64,000 nt of DNA, taken from NCBI RefSeq assembly GCF_037027585.1, contig NZ_JAXCLE010000005.1, forward strand, positions 62,001-126,000, given 5' to 3'. Of this stretch, positions 42,437 through 52,053 are shown piece by piece (position 1 is the stretch's first letter; every line of letters starts with the position of its first letter). The notes below the pieces were generated by a model. That model saw only the letters and a list, made by a program, of their open reading frames with translations. It was not told the DNA's origin and made no database searches. Both the position numbers and the translations under genes were made by a program. Origin of the DNA: Solibacillus ferritrahens. GTDB lineage: Bacteria > Bacillota > Bacilli > Bacillales_A > Planococcaceae.

Positions 42437-44215
42437 TTGTATAAAGCAATAATAAGCTTTGTCGCAACTGTAATGTTTTTAACAGTCGCTTTCCTTCCAA
42501 CTACAACATATGCTGCTGATACATCAAGAGGAGCGGAAATTAGTTCGTATATGGGGACAGTTGAAGTGAAAAAAGCAGGAGGAAAAAAATCAATCATCGC
42601 CTTTAAAAATATGAAATTGAATCAAGGTGATGAAATCATAACCGGTGCTGACTCCTCAGCTATTCTTCAATTCTCTAATAATGGTGAAAGCGATGATCAG
42701 TTAATATTAGAAGCCAATTCGACGATTGTGCTGTCCAAAGTATCAAATAAAGAGAGCACTGTAACGAAGGTGAAATTAAAGCGAGGCAAAGCGTGGGTAG
42801 ATGTATCTTCAATTAATAATAATGAAGATGTGTTCCAACTAGAAACTCCTGAGGGAATCTTAAATGTACGGGGAACAAATTTCTTTGTAGGTGTCGATTC
42901 TAATACAGGCCAGTCAGTTTTAGGAATGTTTTCGGGAATAGTTAATTATAATGCTACAGTAGATAGATCCCAAGGGACAAATTATATTTACCCTGCTCAA
43001 ATTGCTTTTTTAGATTCGCAAAATGAAGAGAATGTAGGGAACATGTCTAATCAGACTTTAGAAGAGATGCTGAAAGATTTATCATCAGAAGTAGCTCAAG
43101 CAATTGTGGCAAATTTAATTAAAATAAATGAAGAAAATGAAATGTTGATAGATAAAATGAATGAGCAACCAGTGGCAGGTTTAAGTCCTGACGCTTTAAC
43201 GAATATAAATAGAATAGCATATGCATTATTAAACGAATTGTATAAAACAGGTAAGATTTCAGAAGATGCTTATAAACTTAAATCGGAGGAATTAAGTAAT
43301 AGCGGTCCCACAGTTGGGGATATACCATCATCAGTGCTTCAATCATCCGATGCTGATAAGATTTTAGAATTGAACCGAAAGAAACGGGAAGAAAGATTAA
43401 ATGAAAGTAATAATCAATTATCAAAATTAGAAGAACTGAAAAGACAACAAGAAGAGCTAAAGAAAAAAAATGAAGAATTGAAAAAAGAGCGGGAAGCAGA
43501 GGCTTTACAAAAATATAAAGAAAACTTATCTAAAGAAGAGCAAGAGAAATTGCTGAAACGGCAAGCTGATTTAGAGGCGGCAAGAAAAACACCGACACCA
43601 ACACCAGACTCAGGATCTAGTCCAACACCGCCACCGAGTCCAACACCAGATCCAGAGCCGACACCAAACCCAGCACCAACACCAGATCCAGAGCCGACAC
43701 CAAACCCAGCACCAGACCCAGCACCGACGCCAAATCCAGACCCAACACCAGATCCGGAGCCGTCACCAGGCCCAGACCCAACGCCTGACCCAAATGAGTG
43801 GTTCTATAATATTGAAAATCCACTCTATTTTAGGGTGACGGTTGATTCAGAAGAATTTTTATATGAAGGGGATGTTATTAGTCAAGGCAAAGATAATAAA
43901 TTACTGTTTGAAACAACAGAAGTTATTAAATTCGGCAATGGAGATCGAGTAACATTTTTTATTTCCACTACTAATAGTGATTCATTAGAAATTAGAGGAG
44001 TTATATTGGAAAGTCATTATCCTTTCGAAGCTGGGGAACCAGATTACACCATTCCAATAGAAACAGTCGATTCAGATAATTTAACATTTAAAATCACTAT
44101 AGATGAAAAAGATGGTTCAGGGCGAACTGTAGAGGTCACATTTAAAATCCTTGCTGAATTAAGGGAATATCAAAGTCCGGAAAATATTATTAATTACTTC
44201 AAAGAAAGTAAATAA
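42437..44215 (+). CDS. exported FecR-domain protein with coiled coil and Pro-rich linker
   Basis: A 592-residue secreted protein. The signal peptide ends near TYAAD; residues about 35-170 form a FecR-like domain (ISSYMGTVEVKKAGG ... ETPEGILNVRGTNFFVGV); residues about 310-385 are a charged coiled coil (LKRQQEELKKKNEELKKERE); then a Pro-rich linker of PTPDPEPTPNP units and a C-terminal beta domain of about 135 residues. The start is probably TTG 42437, nine bases after AAGGAG; a GTG at 42428 lies in that site. Together with the NHL protein it looks like a cell-surface assembly. Confidence 0.78.
   Translation: MYKAIISFVATVMFLTVAFLPTTTYAADTSRGAEISSYMGTVEVKKAGGKKSIIAFKNMKLNQGDEIITGADSSAILQFSNNGESDDQLILEANSTIVLSKVSNKESTVTKVKLKRGKAWVDVSSINNNEDVFQLETPEGILNVRGTNFFVGVDSNTGQSVLGMFSGIVNYNATVDRSQGTNYIYPAQIAFLDSQNEENVGNMSNQTLEEMLKDLSSEVAQAIVANLIKINEENEMLIDKMNEQPVAGLSPDALTNINRIAYALLNELYKTGKISEDAYKLKSEELSNSGPTVGDIPSSVLQSSDADKILELNRKKREERLNESNNQLSKLEELKRQQEELKKKNEELKKEREAEALQKYKENLSKEEQEKLLKRQADLEAARKTPTPTPDSGSSPTPPPSPTPDPEPTPNPAPTPDPEPTPNPAPDPAPTPNPDPTPDPEPSPGPDPTPDPNEWFYNIENPLYFRVTVDSEEFLYEGDVISQGKDNKLLFETTEVIKFGNGDRVTFFISTTNSDSLEIRGVILESHYPFEAGEPDYTIPIETVDSDNLTFKITIDEKDGSGRTVEVTFKILAELREYQSPENIINYFKESK
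43592..43796 (+). repeat. proline-rich coding repeat
   Basis: Hexa- to dodecanucleotide units such as CCAGATCCAGAGCCG and CCAACACCAGAC repeat in frame and encode TPDPEPTPNPAP-like runs. Confidence 0.85.
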
Positions 44216-44273
44216 GGCTAGTACGAATTATAGTGGGTATATAACCTCCTAGCGGTGAATTAGTTATGAATAA

Positions 44274-44309
44274 AGAACGGATTCCTTAATGGGGGTTCGT
44301 TCTTTTTGT
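44274..44309 (+). terminator. terminator of the NHL/FecR operon
   Basis: AGAACGGATTCC pairs imperfectly with GGGGTTCGTTCT, followed by TTTTT. Confidence 0.75.
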
Positions 44310-44510
44310 TCAAAAAAAATAATTCGAAAGCCCTTTAAGTATTTTGCTAATTCATATTCTACTTTTGTTTTATTTCAATAATTTTTAAATACCTCCGATG
44401 GATACTCTAAGGCTTTTGGTTCAAAATAAACAAGAGAGGGTATAAATGAATTTGACCTTTAATGGGAAAATCCCGTTCAAAATAATAACCAGCTCAGTGA
44501 GGAGGTAAAA

Positions 44511-45416
44511 ATGAATGTTCTAGATTGCATCGTTATAGGCGGTGGACCATCCGGGTTAAGTGCAAGTTTGATTTTGGGGAGAGCTAGAAGGAAAGTTGTG
44601 TTATTTGACGATGAAACAAACAGGAATACAATTACACAAGAATCACATGGATTTATTACTCGAGATGGGATAAAGCCACAAGAGTTTAAAGAAATAGGAT
44701 TAAAAGAATTGGAAAAGTATCCATCGGTATCGTTTGTTAATGCAACAGTTAACGAAATAATTAAGGATAAAGGTAATGATAGATTTTCTGTAAAAGCGTC
44801 TAATGGTCAAGAATATGTTACAGAAAAGATTATTTTAGCTACAGGTATTCAAGAAGTATTTTCTATACAGGGGATAAGGGATTTTTACGGTAAAAGTTTA
44901 TTTAGTTGTCCGTATTGCGATGGCTGGGAGCAAAGAGACAAGCCATTGGTTGTCATTGCAGAAAAAGAAAAGCATGCACTCCATCTTGCTAAAGTTATAT
45001 ATAATTGGTCGGAGGATTTAGTTGTTTTAACGAATGGGGTTTCACTCTCTCCAGAAGGTGCTGCAGAGTTACAAAGACGCAATATCAAAATAATATCTGA
45101 CCCAATAAAGAATTTAATAGGAGTAGACGGTTATTTACAAAAAATTGAGTTTGATACAGGTGAAACGATTATGAGATCAGGCGGGTTTGTTGCGCCAATT
45201 TATTATCGCTCCAATGAGTTTGCCGAAAAACTTGGCTGTGAAATGGATGAAGACGGAAAAGTCAAAACGGATGGCGTTGGCAGAACAAGTGAAAAGAACA
45301 TATATATTGCGGGAGAAACTGAAAGAAACAGGCCGTCCTCGTTAATGATTTCAGCTGCAAAGGGTAATAAAGCTGCAGTTTCCGTAAATACTGACCTTAC
45401 GATGGAACGCTTTTAA
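44511..45416 (+). CDS. FAD-dependent thioredoxin reductase-like oxidoreductase
   Basis: A 301-residue flavoprotein of the thioredoxin reductase fold. FAD binding is by GGGPSGLSASLILGRARR near the N-terminus, the redox pair is in CPYCDGWE, and the C-terminal FAD motif is IYIAGETER. The NADPH domain is less well conserved than in TrxB. It could be a thioredoxin-, bacillithiol- or ferredoxin-linked reductase. AGGAGG site at 44500-44505. No partner thioredoxin gene is adjacent. Confidence 0.82.
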   Translation: MNVLDCIVIGGGPSGLSASLILGRARRKVVLFDDETNRNTITQESHGFITRDGIKPQEFKEIGLKELEKYPSVSFVNATVNEIIKDKGNDRFSVKASNGQEYVTEKIILATGIQEVFSIQGIRDFYGKSLFSCPYCDGWEQRDKPLVVIAEKEKHALHLAKVIYNWSEDLVVLTNGVSLSPEGAAELQRRNIKIISDPIKNLIGVDGYLQKIEFDTGETIMRSGGFVAPIYYRSNEFAEKLGCEMDEDGKVKTDGVGRTSEKNIYIAGETERNRPSSLMISAAKGNKAAVSVNTDLTMERF

Positions 45417-45431
45417 ATGTTTAAAAGATAA

Positions 45432-45465
45432 AAGGCGCTATCCAAAATACATTGGATAGCGCCTT
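45432..45465. terminator. bidirectional terminator
   Basis: AAGGCGCTATCC pairs perfectly with GGATAGCGCCTT between convergent genes. Confidence 0.88.
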
Positions 45466-45482
45466 ATTTTTTATGGTTTTTA

Positions 45483-46199
45483 TTATGGGTTAGTAGACCA
45501 AAGACCAGCATGTTTCAATACAACACGTGGATGAAGCTTTAATTGTGCAACCATTAAGTCAGCTAAATCTTCTGCTTGCATAACTTTTTCTGGGTTGCCG
45601 TCTGTTAAGTTCAGCTCAACCGCCATGTCAGTTGCAACCGTACTTGGTGTTAAAGTTGTAACGCGAATATTTTTCTTGCGTACTTCAAGCATTAACGACT
45701 CACTTAATCCGATTACTGCAGCCTTAGAAGCTGAGTATGCACTTGTAACCGGTGCACCTTTTTGACCAGCTGTAGATGAGATATTGATGATATCGCCTGT
45801 GTTGCGCTCAATCATTTCAGGTAATACTGCACGTGTTGTATAGTATACACCTTTTACGTTAACATCGATGATATTTGTCCATTCTTCAGGTGTTAAGTCC
45901 ATGAAGCTGCCGAATTTTGAAATACCCGCATTATTTACTAAAATATCGATTGCTCCAAGCTCGCCGCGAATTGTATCAACCGCTTTAGTAATAGAGTCTA
46001 AATCTGCTACATTAGCAGAAGCAACTGCTACCTTTACATTATATTGTTTAAGTTCCTCTGCCACTTGCTGTAAATTTTCAAGTGAACGTCCCACAAGACC
46101 TACGTGAATTCCTTCTTTAGCAAAAGCGATTGCTGTTGCTTTTCCAATTCCACGCCCTGCTCCGGTGATTAATGCCACTTTTCCTGTAATTGTTTGCAT
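45483..46199 (-). CDS. SDR-family 3-ketoacyl-ACP reductase-like oxidoreductase
   Basis: A 238-residue short-chain dehydrogenase. GAGRGIGKA binds NADP, NNAG is the active-site Asn motif, and Ser...YSASKAA the catalytic Tyr-Lys. It is similar to the FabG-like YxjF/YwfD branch rather than to the fatty-acid-cluster FabG; the substrate is unknown. ATG 46199 is chosen since AAAGGAG precedes it; the frame extends to 46262 without a site. Confidence 0.85.
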   Translation of the reverse strand: MQTITGKVALITGAGRGIGKATAIAFAKEGIHVGLVGRSLENLQQVAEELKQYNVKVAVASANVADLDSITKAVDTIRGELGAIDILVNNAGISKFGSFMDLTPEEWTNIIDVNVKGVYYTTRAVLPEMIERNTGDIINISSTAGQKGAPVTSAYSASKAAVIGLSESLMLEVRKKNIRVTTLTPSTVATDMAVELNLTDGNPEKVMQAEDLADLMVAQLKLHPRVVLKHAGLWSTNP

Positions 46200-46520
46200 T
46201 TTTTTTGCTCCTTTAAATAAGATTGATTTATTATAGCGAAATAAAGAAATCGAAATCCTCAAACTAGATCGTGCTTTTTCACCAAAAATAAATCAAGTAT
46301 TATTCTAAAACTAACTTTATTCTACTCATGGTTTTTCGTATTGTAAAGGATACGAGCATGCTAATTTTCTTCTTTCTTCCAAGGAGGATTGGTATGGTGG
46401 GAAAAATTATTATATATTTTAGAAACTGTATATGGAATAAAAAATGATAGGAAGGTACAAAGCATAGTAGGTATATCAGTAAAATGTTCCATAAGACTAT
46501 TCCACAAAAAAATTCCACCT
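46200..46520. other. intergenic region downstream of the germination operon
   Basis: AT-rich. A 72-codon minus-strand frame (46300-46518) is open but has no ribosome site and a very hydrophobic, unconvincing sequence. Nothing else was recognised. Confidence 0.4.
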
Positions 46521-47861
46521 TTAGTGTGATTTTATAATGTTGCCTGGCTTTTCGATAGTTGCGTTGACATCAACTTGTATATCACTCTTTATGAAATAAT
46601 GCTGACCCTCTTCCCATTCCTCTTTAATGGATTTCCAAAGCGGATAATGCTTTTCATATAAATAAGTGTTTAATCCGATAACGTCTGTATATAACTCATT
46701 CTGTAAAATAGAGATGGTATGTTCCGTTATTTCTTTAATTTCTTTTTCTAAAGTACTTTTTAGCTTTTGATAATTTTCTTCCTTCATAACGTCAAGATGG
46801 CCATATTGTTCAGCGACTCCGCTAGCAACATCGATTTTAATATCGAATTGTAATGGCATTTTCTTATCTTTCAGTGATATTTTACTTTGAATGTTTAAGA
46901 TTTCAAAGGTGACATCGTGATCATCAAGTTTTGTATTAATCGTCCCTGTCTGATTTTTGGATTGAATAAAGTTTACTCCTTTTGCTTCATCTCCGATTAA
47001 ATTACCAACAACTTTATTCTTAATACCGCTGTATACCGAAACCCCATCATAATTAACTGTCGTTGTATTTACCTGACTAATAAAAGGAATAATAAAACTT
47101 CGATTCATTAACAAATAGGATTGAACATTTCCCACAGTTAAAGGTTGGGCAATATCTAAAGTCGACTTGTTTTCCAAAACTTTGGATAAATATTTACTTG
47201 GTATTTTCTCGTTTTCAGGAAGAATTGATAAATAATCGCTGGATTGATCCTCCGTAATGGCGATTTTCACGCTCCGTAACATTTCTTTTTCTCGAAGGAA
47301 AATATCCATCAGATCAGCAAATAAATATTCTTCTTTTGCAAGGGCTTCCGAAAAGAGGACAATATTTAAATGTGTCACGTTTGTCCTACTTCCAGCCTGT
47401 TTTATCATATCGCGGTTCATTTCAATAATGGTGTCTCCAGTTTGTGATAGGTTACGAAATGAAGTGGCGTTTGAATTGTTAGTGTTTTGTTGTGAGCTAA
47501 AGGTAGAAGGATTTAAAAGCTGTTGTGTTAATTTGAATTTATTATTATCATTTTGTTCATAATCCTCATCTTTTTCATAATTTAAAACTCTTTCATCGGT
47601 TTGTAATGAAGATTCATTTTGATTTTGTTTTATGCGTTCTTGCCCTGATGAAGGTTGATTACTTTGCTGCTGTTGACCTTGGGAGTCCCTCTCAGCCGCA
47701 CTTTCTTCTGAAGGAGCTGGTTTATTATTATCTTTATTAGTAGCTAGGTCTATCGCAATCCCTGTTACAAAACTTCTATCTTCTACTTCAAGATTATCCC
47801 AGCAACCGGCTGTAAGTGGGAGACAACAAATTAAAAATATAAGTTTTTTATAAGGAATCAT
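46521..47861 (-). CDS. spore germination lipoprotein, GerC type
   Basis: A 446-residue GerAC-family lipoprotein with lipobox LTAGC (Cys20), followed by WDNLEVEDRSFVTGIAIDL, which is typical of the family. Residues about 41-107 are an unusual insertion rich in Gln, Asn, Ser and Glu (GQQQQSNQPSSGQERIKQNQ), breaking the first beta region before FKLTQQLLNPSTF. The remaining domains (DGVSVYSGIKNKVVG, and the C-terminal WEEGQHYFIKSDIQVDVNAT) are normal. It overlaps gerB by 14 bases and completes the operon. The protein sits in the spore inner membrane as part of a nutrient receptor. Confidence 0.9.
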   Translation of the reverse strand: MIPYKKLIFLICCLPLTAGCWDNLEVEDRSFVTGIAIDLATNKDNNKPAPSEESAAERDSQGQQQQSNQPSSGQERIKQNQNESSLQTDERVLNYEKDEDYEQNDNNKFKLTQQLLNPSTFSSQQNTNNSNATSFRNLSQTGDTIIEMNRDMIKQAGSRTNVTHLNIVLFSEALAKEEYLFADLMDIFLREKEMLRSVKIAITEDQSSDYLSILPENEKIPSKYLSKVLENKSTLDIAQPLTVGNVQSYLLMNRSFIIPFISQVNTTTVNYDGVSVYSGIKNKVVGNLIGDEAKGVNFIQSKNQTGTINTKLDDHDVTFEILNIQSKISLKDKKMPLQFDIKIDVASGVAEQYGHLDVMKEENYQKLKSTLEKEIKEITEHTISILQNELYTDVIGLNTYLYEKHYPLWKSIKEEWEEGQHYFIKSDIQVDVNATIEKPGNIIKSH

Positions 47862-48957
47862 GGGTTCTCCTACCTCTTATTAATAGCATAGTTCCTAGTA
47901 GAAATATGACGAATACAATATAAACTATCTCTAAATAGGCCATATATTTTGCGATGTTATTAATTTGAATAAAGTTTTTAGGTAGCATGGCTAAAAAGAA
48001 AATGATGGGTGACAAAATAAAGATAATCGATTGCTTGGCTAATTTAGGAATTAACTGGTTAATGAGCATTACTGCAATATCAAATGCCATTAAGCAGGTT
48101 GTAAATACAATAATTGTCCAGATGATAAATAAAATAGAATCAAAGCGTTCGAAGAAAATCCCTGGAATCGATATAATTTTTGAAAGCTCGAATACAGGAT
48201 AATAAAGATTTTTGACCGTTGCATTCCCAAAGACGCCAACACAAATAATAAAAATAATGATATAAAAGGTAAATGGAAATAAAATTCCTAAAACAGTCAT
48301 TTTAGCTGCTTTTTCAGGTTTTTTTATAAGAGAAATATAAAATAATACGATACCAAATCCTAGAAATGCGTTCAAACTGGATATTGTTCCAGACTGAAGT
48401 CCTTTAAAATCGGTTTGAAACACAGGAAGTAAATTTTCAAGCTTAATAGCCCACATCGGTGCAATAATTAATAAAGTTAATCCGCCGACAACAAAAGGGA
48501 AAAAGAGAATATTTAATTTGAAAATGGCCATCTTCGAGCCAGATACTGCATATATAACGACAAGGATAAACGCTAAACAGACAACTTCCAATGGGGTACG
48601 ATCAAAAAAGTACTCCTGAGACAGGGTAGCCATTTCCCTCATTTGAAAGGAAGAGATAATAATATATTGAAAAACAAAAATAAAGCATAGTATGACTGCC
48701 ACTGGCTTTGATACTAAATAGGAGGCAAAAGAGAGAAAGGGTTCATTTGGGAAGGATACGGCTATTTTTGCTAAAATCCATCCTAAAAGAAGCGCGATCA
48801 ACCCTCCGAATAAAATTGCTATCCAGCCATCAGAAGATACAGTATGTTCGGTTATATACCGAGGCAAAAATAAAATTGTAATACTAATCGTATTCGAAGC
48901 AACAGCAAACATAATGTCTTTATCTTGAATCGATTCATTGTTTTTATAAAGTTTCAT
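47848..48957 (-). CDS. spore germination permease, GerB type
   Basis: A 369-residue integral membrane protein with ten predicted helices, of the amino acid permease-like GerAB family, which forms the nutrient-binding subunit of germinant receptors. The N-terminus SIQDKDIMFAVASNTISITI and HTVSSDGWIAILFGGLI match the family. Its start overlaps the gerA stop. The germinant cannot be read from the sequence. Confidence 0.92.
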   Translation of the reverse strand: MKLYKNNESIQDKDIMFAVASNTISITILFLPRYITEHTVSSDGWIAILFGGLIALLLGWILAKIAVSFPNEPFLSFASYLVSKPVAVILCFIFVFQYIIISSFQMREMATLSQEYFFDRTPLEVVCLAFILVVIYAVSGSKMAIFKLNILFFPFVVGGLTLLIIAPMWAIKLENLLPVFQTDFKGLQSGTISSLNAFLGFGIVLFYISLIKKPEKAAKMTVLGILFPFTFYIIIFIICVGVFGNATVKNLYYPVFELSKIISIPGIFFERFDSILFIIWTIIVFTTCLMAFDIAVMLINQLIPKLAKQSIIFILSPIIFFLAMLPKNFIQINNIAKYMAYLEIVYIVFVIFLLGTMLLIRGRRTHDSL

Positions 48958-50465
48958 TACTTCACTGATCCTCCGTCTTTCTTTTTCTTATTCGATTTCA
49001 GGAATGGCTGAAATGAGCGTTTTGACAATACTGTAATCGGAGCCCTTACGACAATATTTTCAAGGGTCCATAAGTTGCCGGGAGAAAAGGATTGTGTATA
49101 TGGAACACCAATACTTTTTAAGTTGGCAAGATGAACATAAATCATAATAAACACTAAAATAATTCCGTATAGCCCTAAAATTGCCGCAGCAAATATAGTA
49201 GCGAGGCGAACTATTCGCAAGCCAATCGCAAAGCTGTAATTGGGTATGGTGAATGCGCAAATGGCCGTTAAAGAAATAACTATAACCATGATGGGGGTTA
49301 CAATACCCGCCATAACGGCAAGTTGACCAATAACTATACCGCCTACAATCCCAATTGTCTGACTGATTTTATAGGGGAGTCTTGTTCCAGCCTCCTGCAA
49401 TACTTCATAAAAAAAGACGAGGATTAAAGCTTCAATTAAGGACGGAAATGGAATCCCTTCCCTAGCTGCCGTTATTGTAAATAATAGCTGAGCCGGAATT
49501 AATTCTGGATGGTATGAAATTAATGCAACATATAGGGCTGGTAAAAATATAGTCATGTAGAAAGAGAATAAGCGCAATAATCGAAGTAATGAACTTATTA
49601 ACCAACGTTGGTTATAGTCTTCTATTGACTTTAATGAATCCCCGAAAGTGATAGGCATTAAAAGAGCAAAGGGTGACCCTTCAACAATAATGGCTATTTT
49701 ACCTTTCAATATATTGAAAGCCACCCTATCCGGTCTTTCTGTATCTAAAATTTGTGGAAAGGGTGACAGAAGATTATCTTCAATCCACTGTTCAATAAAT
49801 CCAGAATCCGGTGCGAAATCAATATCAATTGTTTTAACGCGACGCAAAACTTCCTGTAAAAGATCTTCTCTTACAACCCCATCAATATAACAAATGGCAA
49901 TTTTCTGGTTGGAATGTGTGCCAACTTCCATCATATCGACTCGAAGATTGGGATCTTTGATTTCCTGGCGAATGAGCGAGAGGTTAATTTTAAAATTCTC
50001 TATAAACCCTACTCGGGACCCTCGAATAACTGATTCAGATTGCGGCTCTTCAAGGGCACGATATTCCATTCCGCTCGTTCCGATAAGAGCGGCTTCACTT
50101 ACACCTTCCAGTAAGAAAACTGTATCGCCGGCTAAAAGCGTTTTAATTACCTGCTTCATTTCCTTCGATCTGTTGATTTCAGCAATGGCGATTATTTCTT
50201 CATAGACATGATCAAACAAATTCGAGTGAATATGTTTTCTGTTTAATTCAAGAACTCTTAATATATTTTTATTTAATAAATCCTCGTTTATAAGCCCTTT
50301 TATATAAATTAAAGCAAAAGGATGGTTCAACCGGCCAATTCTGCTTTTTCGGATAATAAGATCTGAAGAATTTCCAAGTATTTTTTTTATTACTGTAATA
50401 TTTTCATCTAATTGGCCATCGAGATATAGGGGATTATTGTATTTTTCATTTGAAGATTGGACCAT
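48957..50465 (-). CDS. spore germination protein, GerA type
   Basis: A 502-residue GerAA-family protein: a cytoplasmic N-terminal domain (about 1-250) containing EVGTHSNQKIAICYIDGV and DSGFIEQWIEDNLLSPFPQI, followed by five to six membrane helices with the family hallmark IPFPSLIEALILVFFYEVLQEAG. GerA subunits oligomerise into a nutrient-gated ion channel. It is first in the gerA-gerB-gerC operon, with sites overlapping between the genes. Confidence 0.93.
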   Translation of the reverse strand: MVQSSNEKYNNPLYLDGQLDENITVIKKILGNSSDLIIRKSRIGRLNHPFALIYIKGLINEDLLNKNILRVLELNRKHIHSNLFDHVYEEIIAIAEINRSKEMKQVIKTLLAGDTVFLLEGVSEAALIGTSGMEYRALEEPQSESVIRGSRVGFIENFKINLSLIRQEIKDPNLRVDMMEVGTHSNQKIAICYIDGVVREDLLQEVLRRVKTIDIDFAPDSGFIEQWIEDNLLSPFPQILDTERPDRVAFNILKGKIAIIVEGSPFALLMPITFGDSLKSIEDYNQRWLISSLLRLLRLFSFYMTIFLPALYVALISYHPELIPAQLLFTITAAREGIPFPSLIEALILVFFYEVLQEAGTRLPYKISQTIGIVGGIVIGQLAVMAGIVTPIMVIVISLTAICAFTIPNYSFAIGLRIVRLATIFAAAILGLYGIILVFIMIYVHLANLKSIGVPYTQSFSPGNLWTLENIVVRAPITVLSKRSFQPFLKSNKKKKDGGSVK

Positions 50466-50659
50466 TTTCTTAACTCCTGTTCAAATGATGTAATAAGTTT
50501 ATTGTTTTATTTTTTCCAAATAATATGCAATTCATACTTTAATTCGATGTGTTATTGAATCTTTAAAATGTGGGTGTAGCTTAGATTGAGTGAGCAATCT
50601 AAATGTATGAATTTGACATTCAACATACCTGTTGATAATATGGAGGAACAAACAAAATA

Positions 50660-50760
50660 GCATATATTGCGGGGGGACTCTTTTGAGTTGAGAAGGTTAA
50701 AACCTGACTCTTTGAACCTGTCAGTTAACACTGGTGTAGGGAAGCGATTCATTATATTTT
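50660..50760 (+). promoter_or_regulatory. TPP riboswitch (THI element)
   Basis: The conserved parts of the THI box are visible in order: GGGGGGACTC, GAGTTGAGAAGG (the CUGAGA-like pyrimidine-sensing core), CTCTTTGAACCTG and GTGTAGGGAAGCG. It binds thiamine pyrophosphate. A terminator follows 20 bases later, so TPP binding should stop transcription before the thi genes. Confidence 0.92.
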
Positions 50761-50778
50761 TAAGCAATAATTTGAATT

Positions 50779-50818
50779 GTGCTTTCCCAATTTTATTTAA
50801 ATGGGAGAGCACTTTTTT
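50779..50818 (+). terminator. riboswitch expression-platform terminator
   Basis: GTGCTTTCCCA pairs with TGGGAGAGCAC, followed by six T. It lies between the TPP aptamer and thiM. Confidence 0.88.
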
Positions 50819-50912
50819 ATTTTCGCATGCTTAAGTGAATTCATATCGAAAGCCTCTGTCCTGTGATTCTATTTGTTCGTATTCAGAATGTTAATAGAAA
50901 GGTGTTTGGTAA

Positions 50913-51749
50913 ATGGGTATTAAACAGGAGATTCAAAGTGAAATAATTCAGGCAGTTGAAACGGTAAAACAGATAAATCCGATGGCAGGTTCTATTACGA
51001 ACTCTGTAACCATTAATCTAGTGGCAAACGCTCAGCTTGCTGTTGGCGGATCTGCAGCTATGGTATATTTGCCGGATGAAGCGGAGTTTTTGGCAAAAAC
51101 CGGAGGAGCTACATATGTCAACGTTGGTACACTTCTACCGATTTATGAAAAGACATTACCCCATGTAGCAAAAGTATTGCATGAAGCAGGAAAGCCATGG
51201 GTGTTAGATCCCGTTGCTGTTGGTATTGGCTCCCTAAGGACACAACTTTTAAAACAATTTAAAGTATTTAAACCGACAATTATTAGAGGTAACGCCTCAG
51301 AAATTATCGCATTAGCAGGTTTATGGGAATTAGATGGGGGGACAGATGAATCAAATGTGCGCGGTGTTGATTCTACTGATTCCGTACATGCGGCTAAAAA
51401 AGCAGCAATTGCTCTTGCAAAGTGGACAGGGGGTGCGGTTGCTGTCTCAGGGGAAACCGATTTAATAACAGATGGATCTATTATAGCTATCTCTTATGGA
51501 GGGTCATATTTTATGGAAAAAATCACGGGTGCAGGTTGCTCGTTAGGTGGAGTTGCAGCTGTGTATGCAGCGGCAGCTAATCCATTTATTGCAGCACTTA
51601 CTGCCTCTGCTGTGTACAACTTAGCGGGAAAAAGAGCTGAACTTAAAGTAGATGGTCCCGGAAGTTTTCAAGTACAATTTTTAGATGAATTATATAAAGC
51701 GACAGCTGAAGAGATTGCAAACAACCCATTTGATTTGGAGGAGGTTTAA
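50913..51749 (+). CDS. thiM: hydroxyethylthiazole kinase
   Basis: A 278-residue ThiM kinase that salvages hydroxyethylthiazole by phosphorylation for thiamine synthesis. Conserved blocks: PMAGSITNSVTINLVAN, WVLDPVAVGIG, RGNASEI and the anion hole GAGCSLGG near residue 205. It is the first gene of the TPP-controlled operon; AAAGGTG site. The next gene starts three bases after its stop. Confidence 0.93.
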   Translation: MGIKQEIQSEIIQAVETVKQINPMAGSITNSVTINLVANAQLAVGGSAAMVYLPDEAEFLAKTGGATYVNVGTLLPIYEKTLPHVAKVLHEAGKPWVLDPVAVGIGSLRTQLLKQFKVFKPTIIRGNASEIIALAGLWELDGGTDESNVRGVDSTDSVHAAKKAAIALAKWTGGAVAVSGETDLITDGSIIAISYGGSYFMEKITGAGCSLGGVAAVYAAAANPFIAALTASAVYNLAGKRAELKVDGPGSFQVQFLDELYKATAEEIANNPFDLEEV

Positions 51750-51752
51750 ATC

Positions 51753-52052
51753 GTGAATACATTAGTAGCAGTTGCAATTGCGCCTTTTGGTGTAGGAGAT
51801 GAATTATCTCAGGAAATAGCCGAGGTAGTGAAAGTTATCCGAGATTCAGGACTACCTAATCACACTACAGCCATGTTTACAGAAATTGAAGGCGAATGGG
51901 ATGAAGTAATGAAAGTAGTAAAAGAAGCGACATTTATCCTTGCCGAAAAAGGAATTCGAACGGAAGTGGTGTTGAAAGCTGATATCCGTCCGGGATACAC
52001 AAATACAATCAATACAAAAGTAAATAAAGTGAATGATATTTTAGGAGGATAA
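51753..52052 (+). CDS. thiamine-binding protein, MTH1187/YkoF type
   Basis: A 99-residue protein of the MTH1187/DUF77 ferredoxin-like fold (VAVAIAPFGVGDELSQEIAE ... HTTAMFTEIEGEWDEVMKVV). Members bind thiamine or thiazole compounds and are found with thiamine transport or salvage genes. The GTG-adjacent start follows GGAGGAGG. It is embedded between thiM and thiE in the riboswitch operon, which supports a role in substrate binding for salvage. Confidence 0.85.
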   Translation: MNTLVAVAIAPFGVGDELSQEIAEVVKVIRDSGLPNHTTAMFTEIEGEWDEVMKVVKEATFILAEKGIRTEVVLKADIRPGYTNTINTKVNKVNDILGG

Positions 52053-52053
52053 T

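Noticed and set aside
43617..43823. 68-codon minus-strand frame of repeated LGLV units
   Set aside because: It is the antisense of the Pro-rich repeats of the FecR-domain gene.
46300..46518. 72-codon minus-strand frame after gerC
   Set aside because: GTG start without a ribosome site, very hydrophobic and biased composition, no recognisable family; probably chance.
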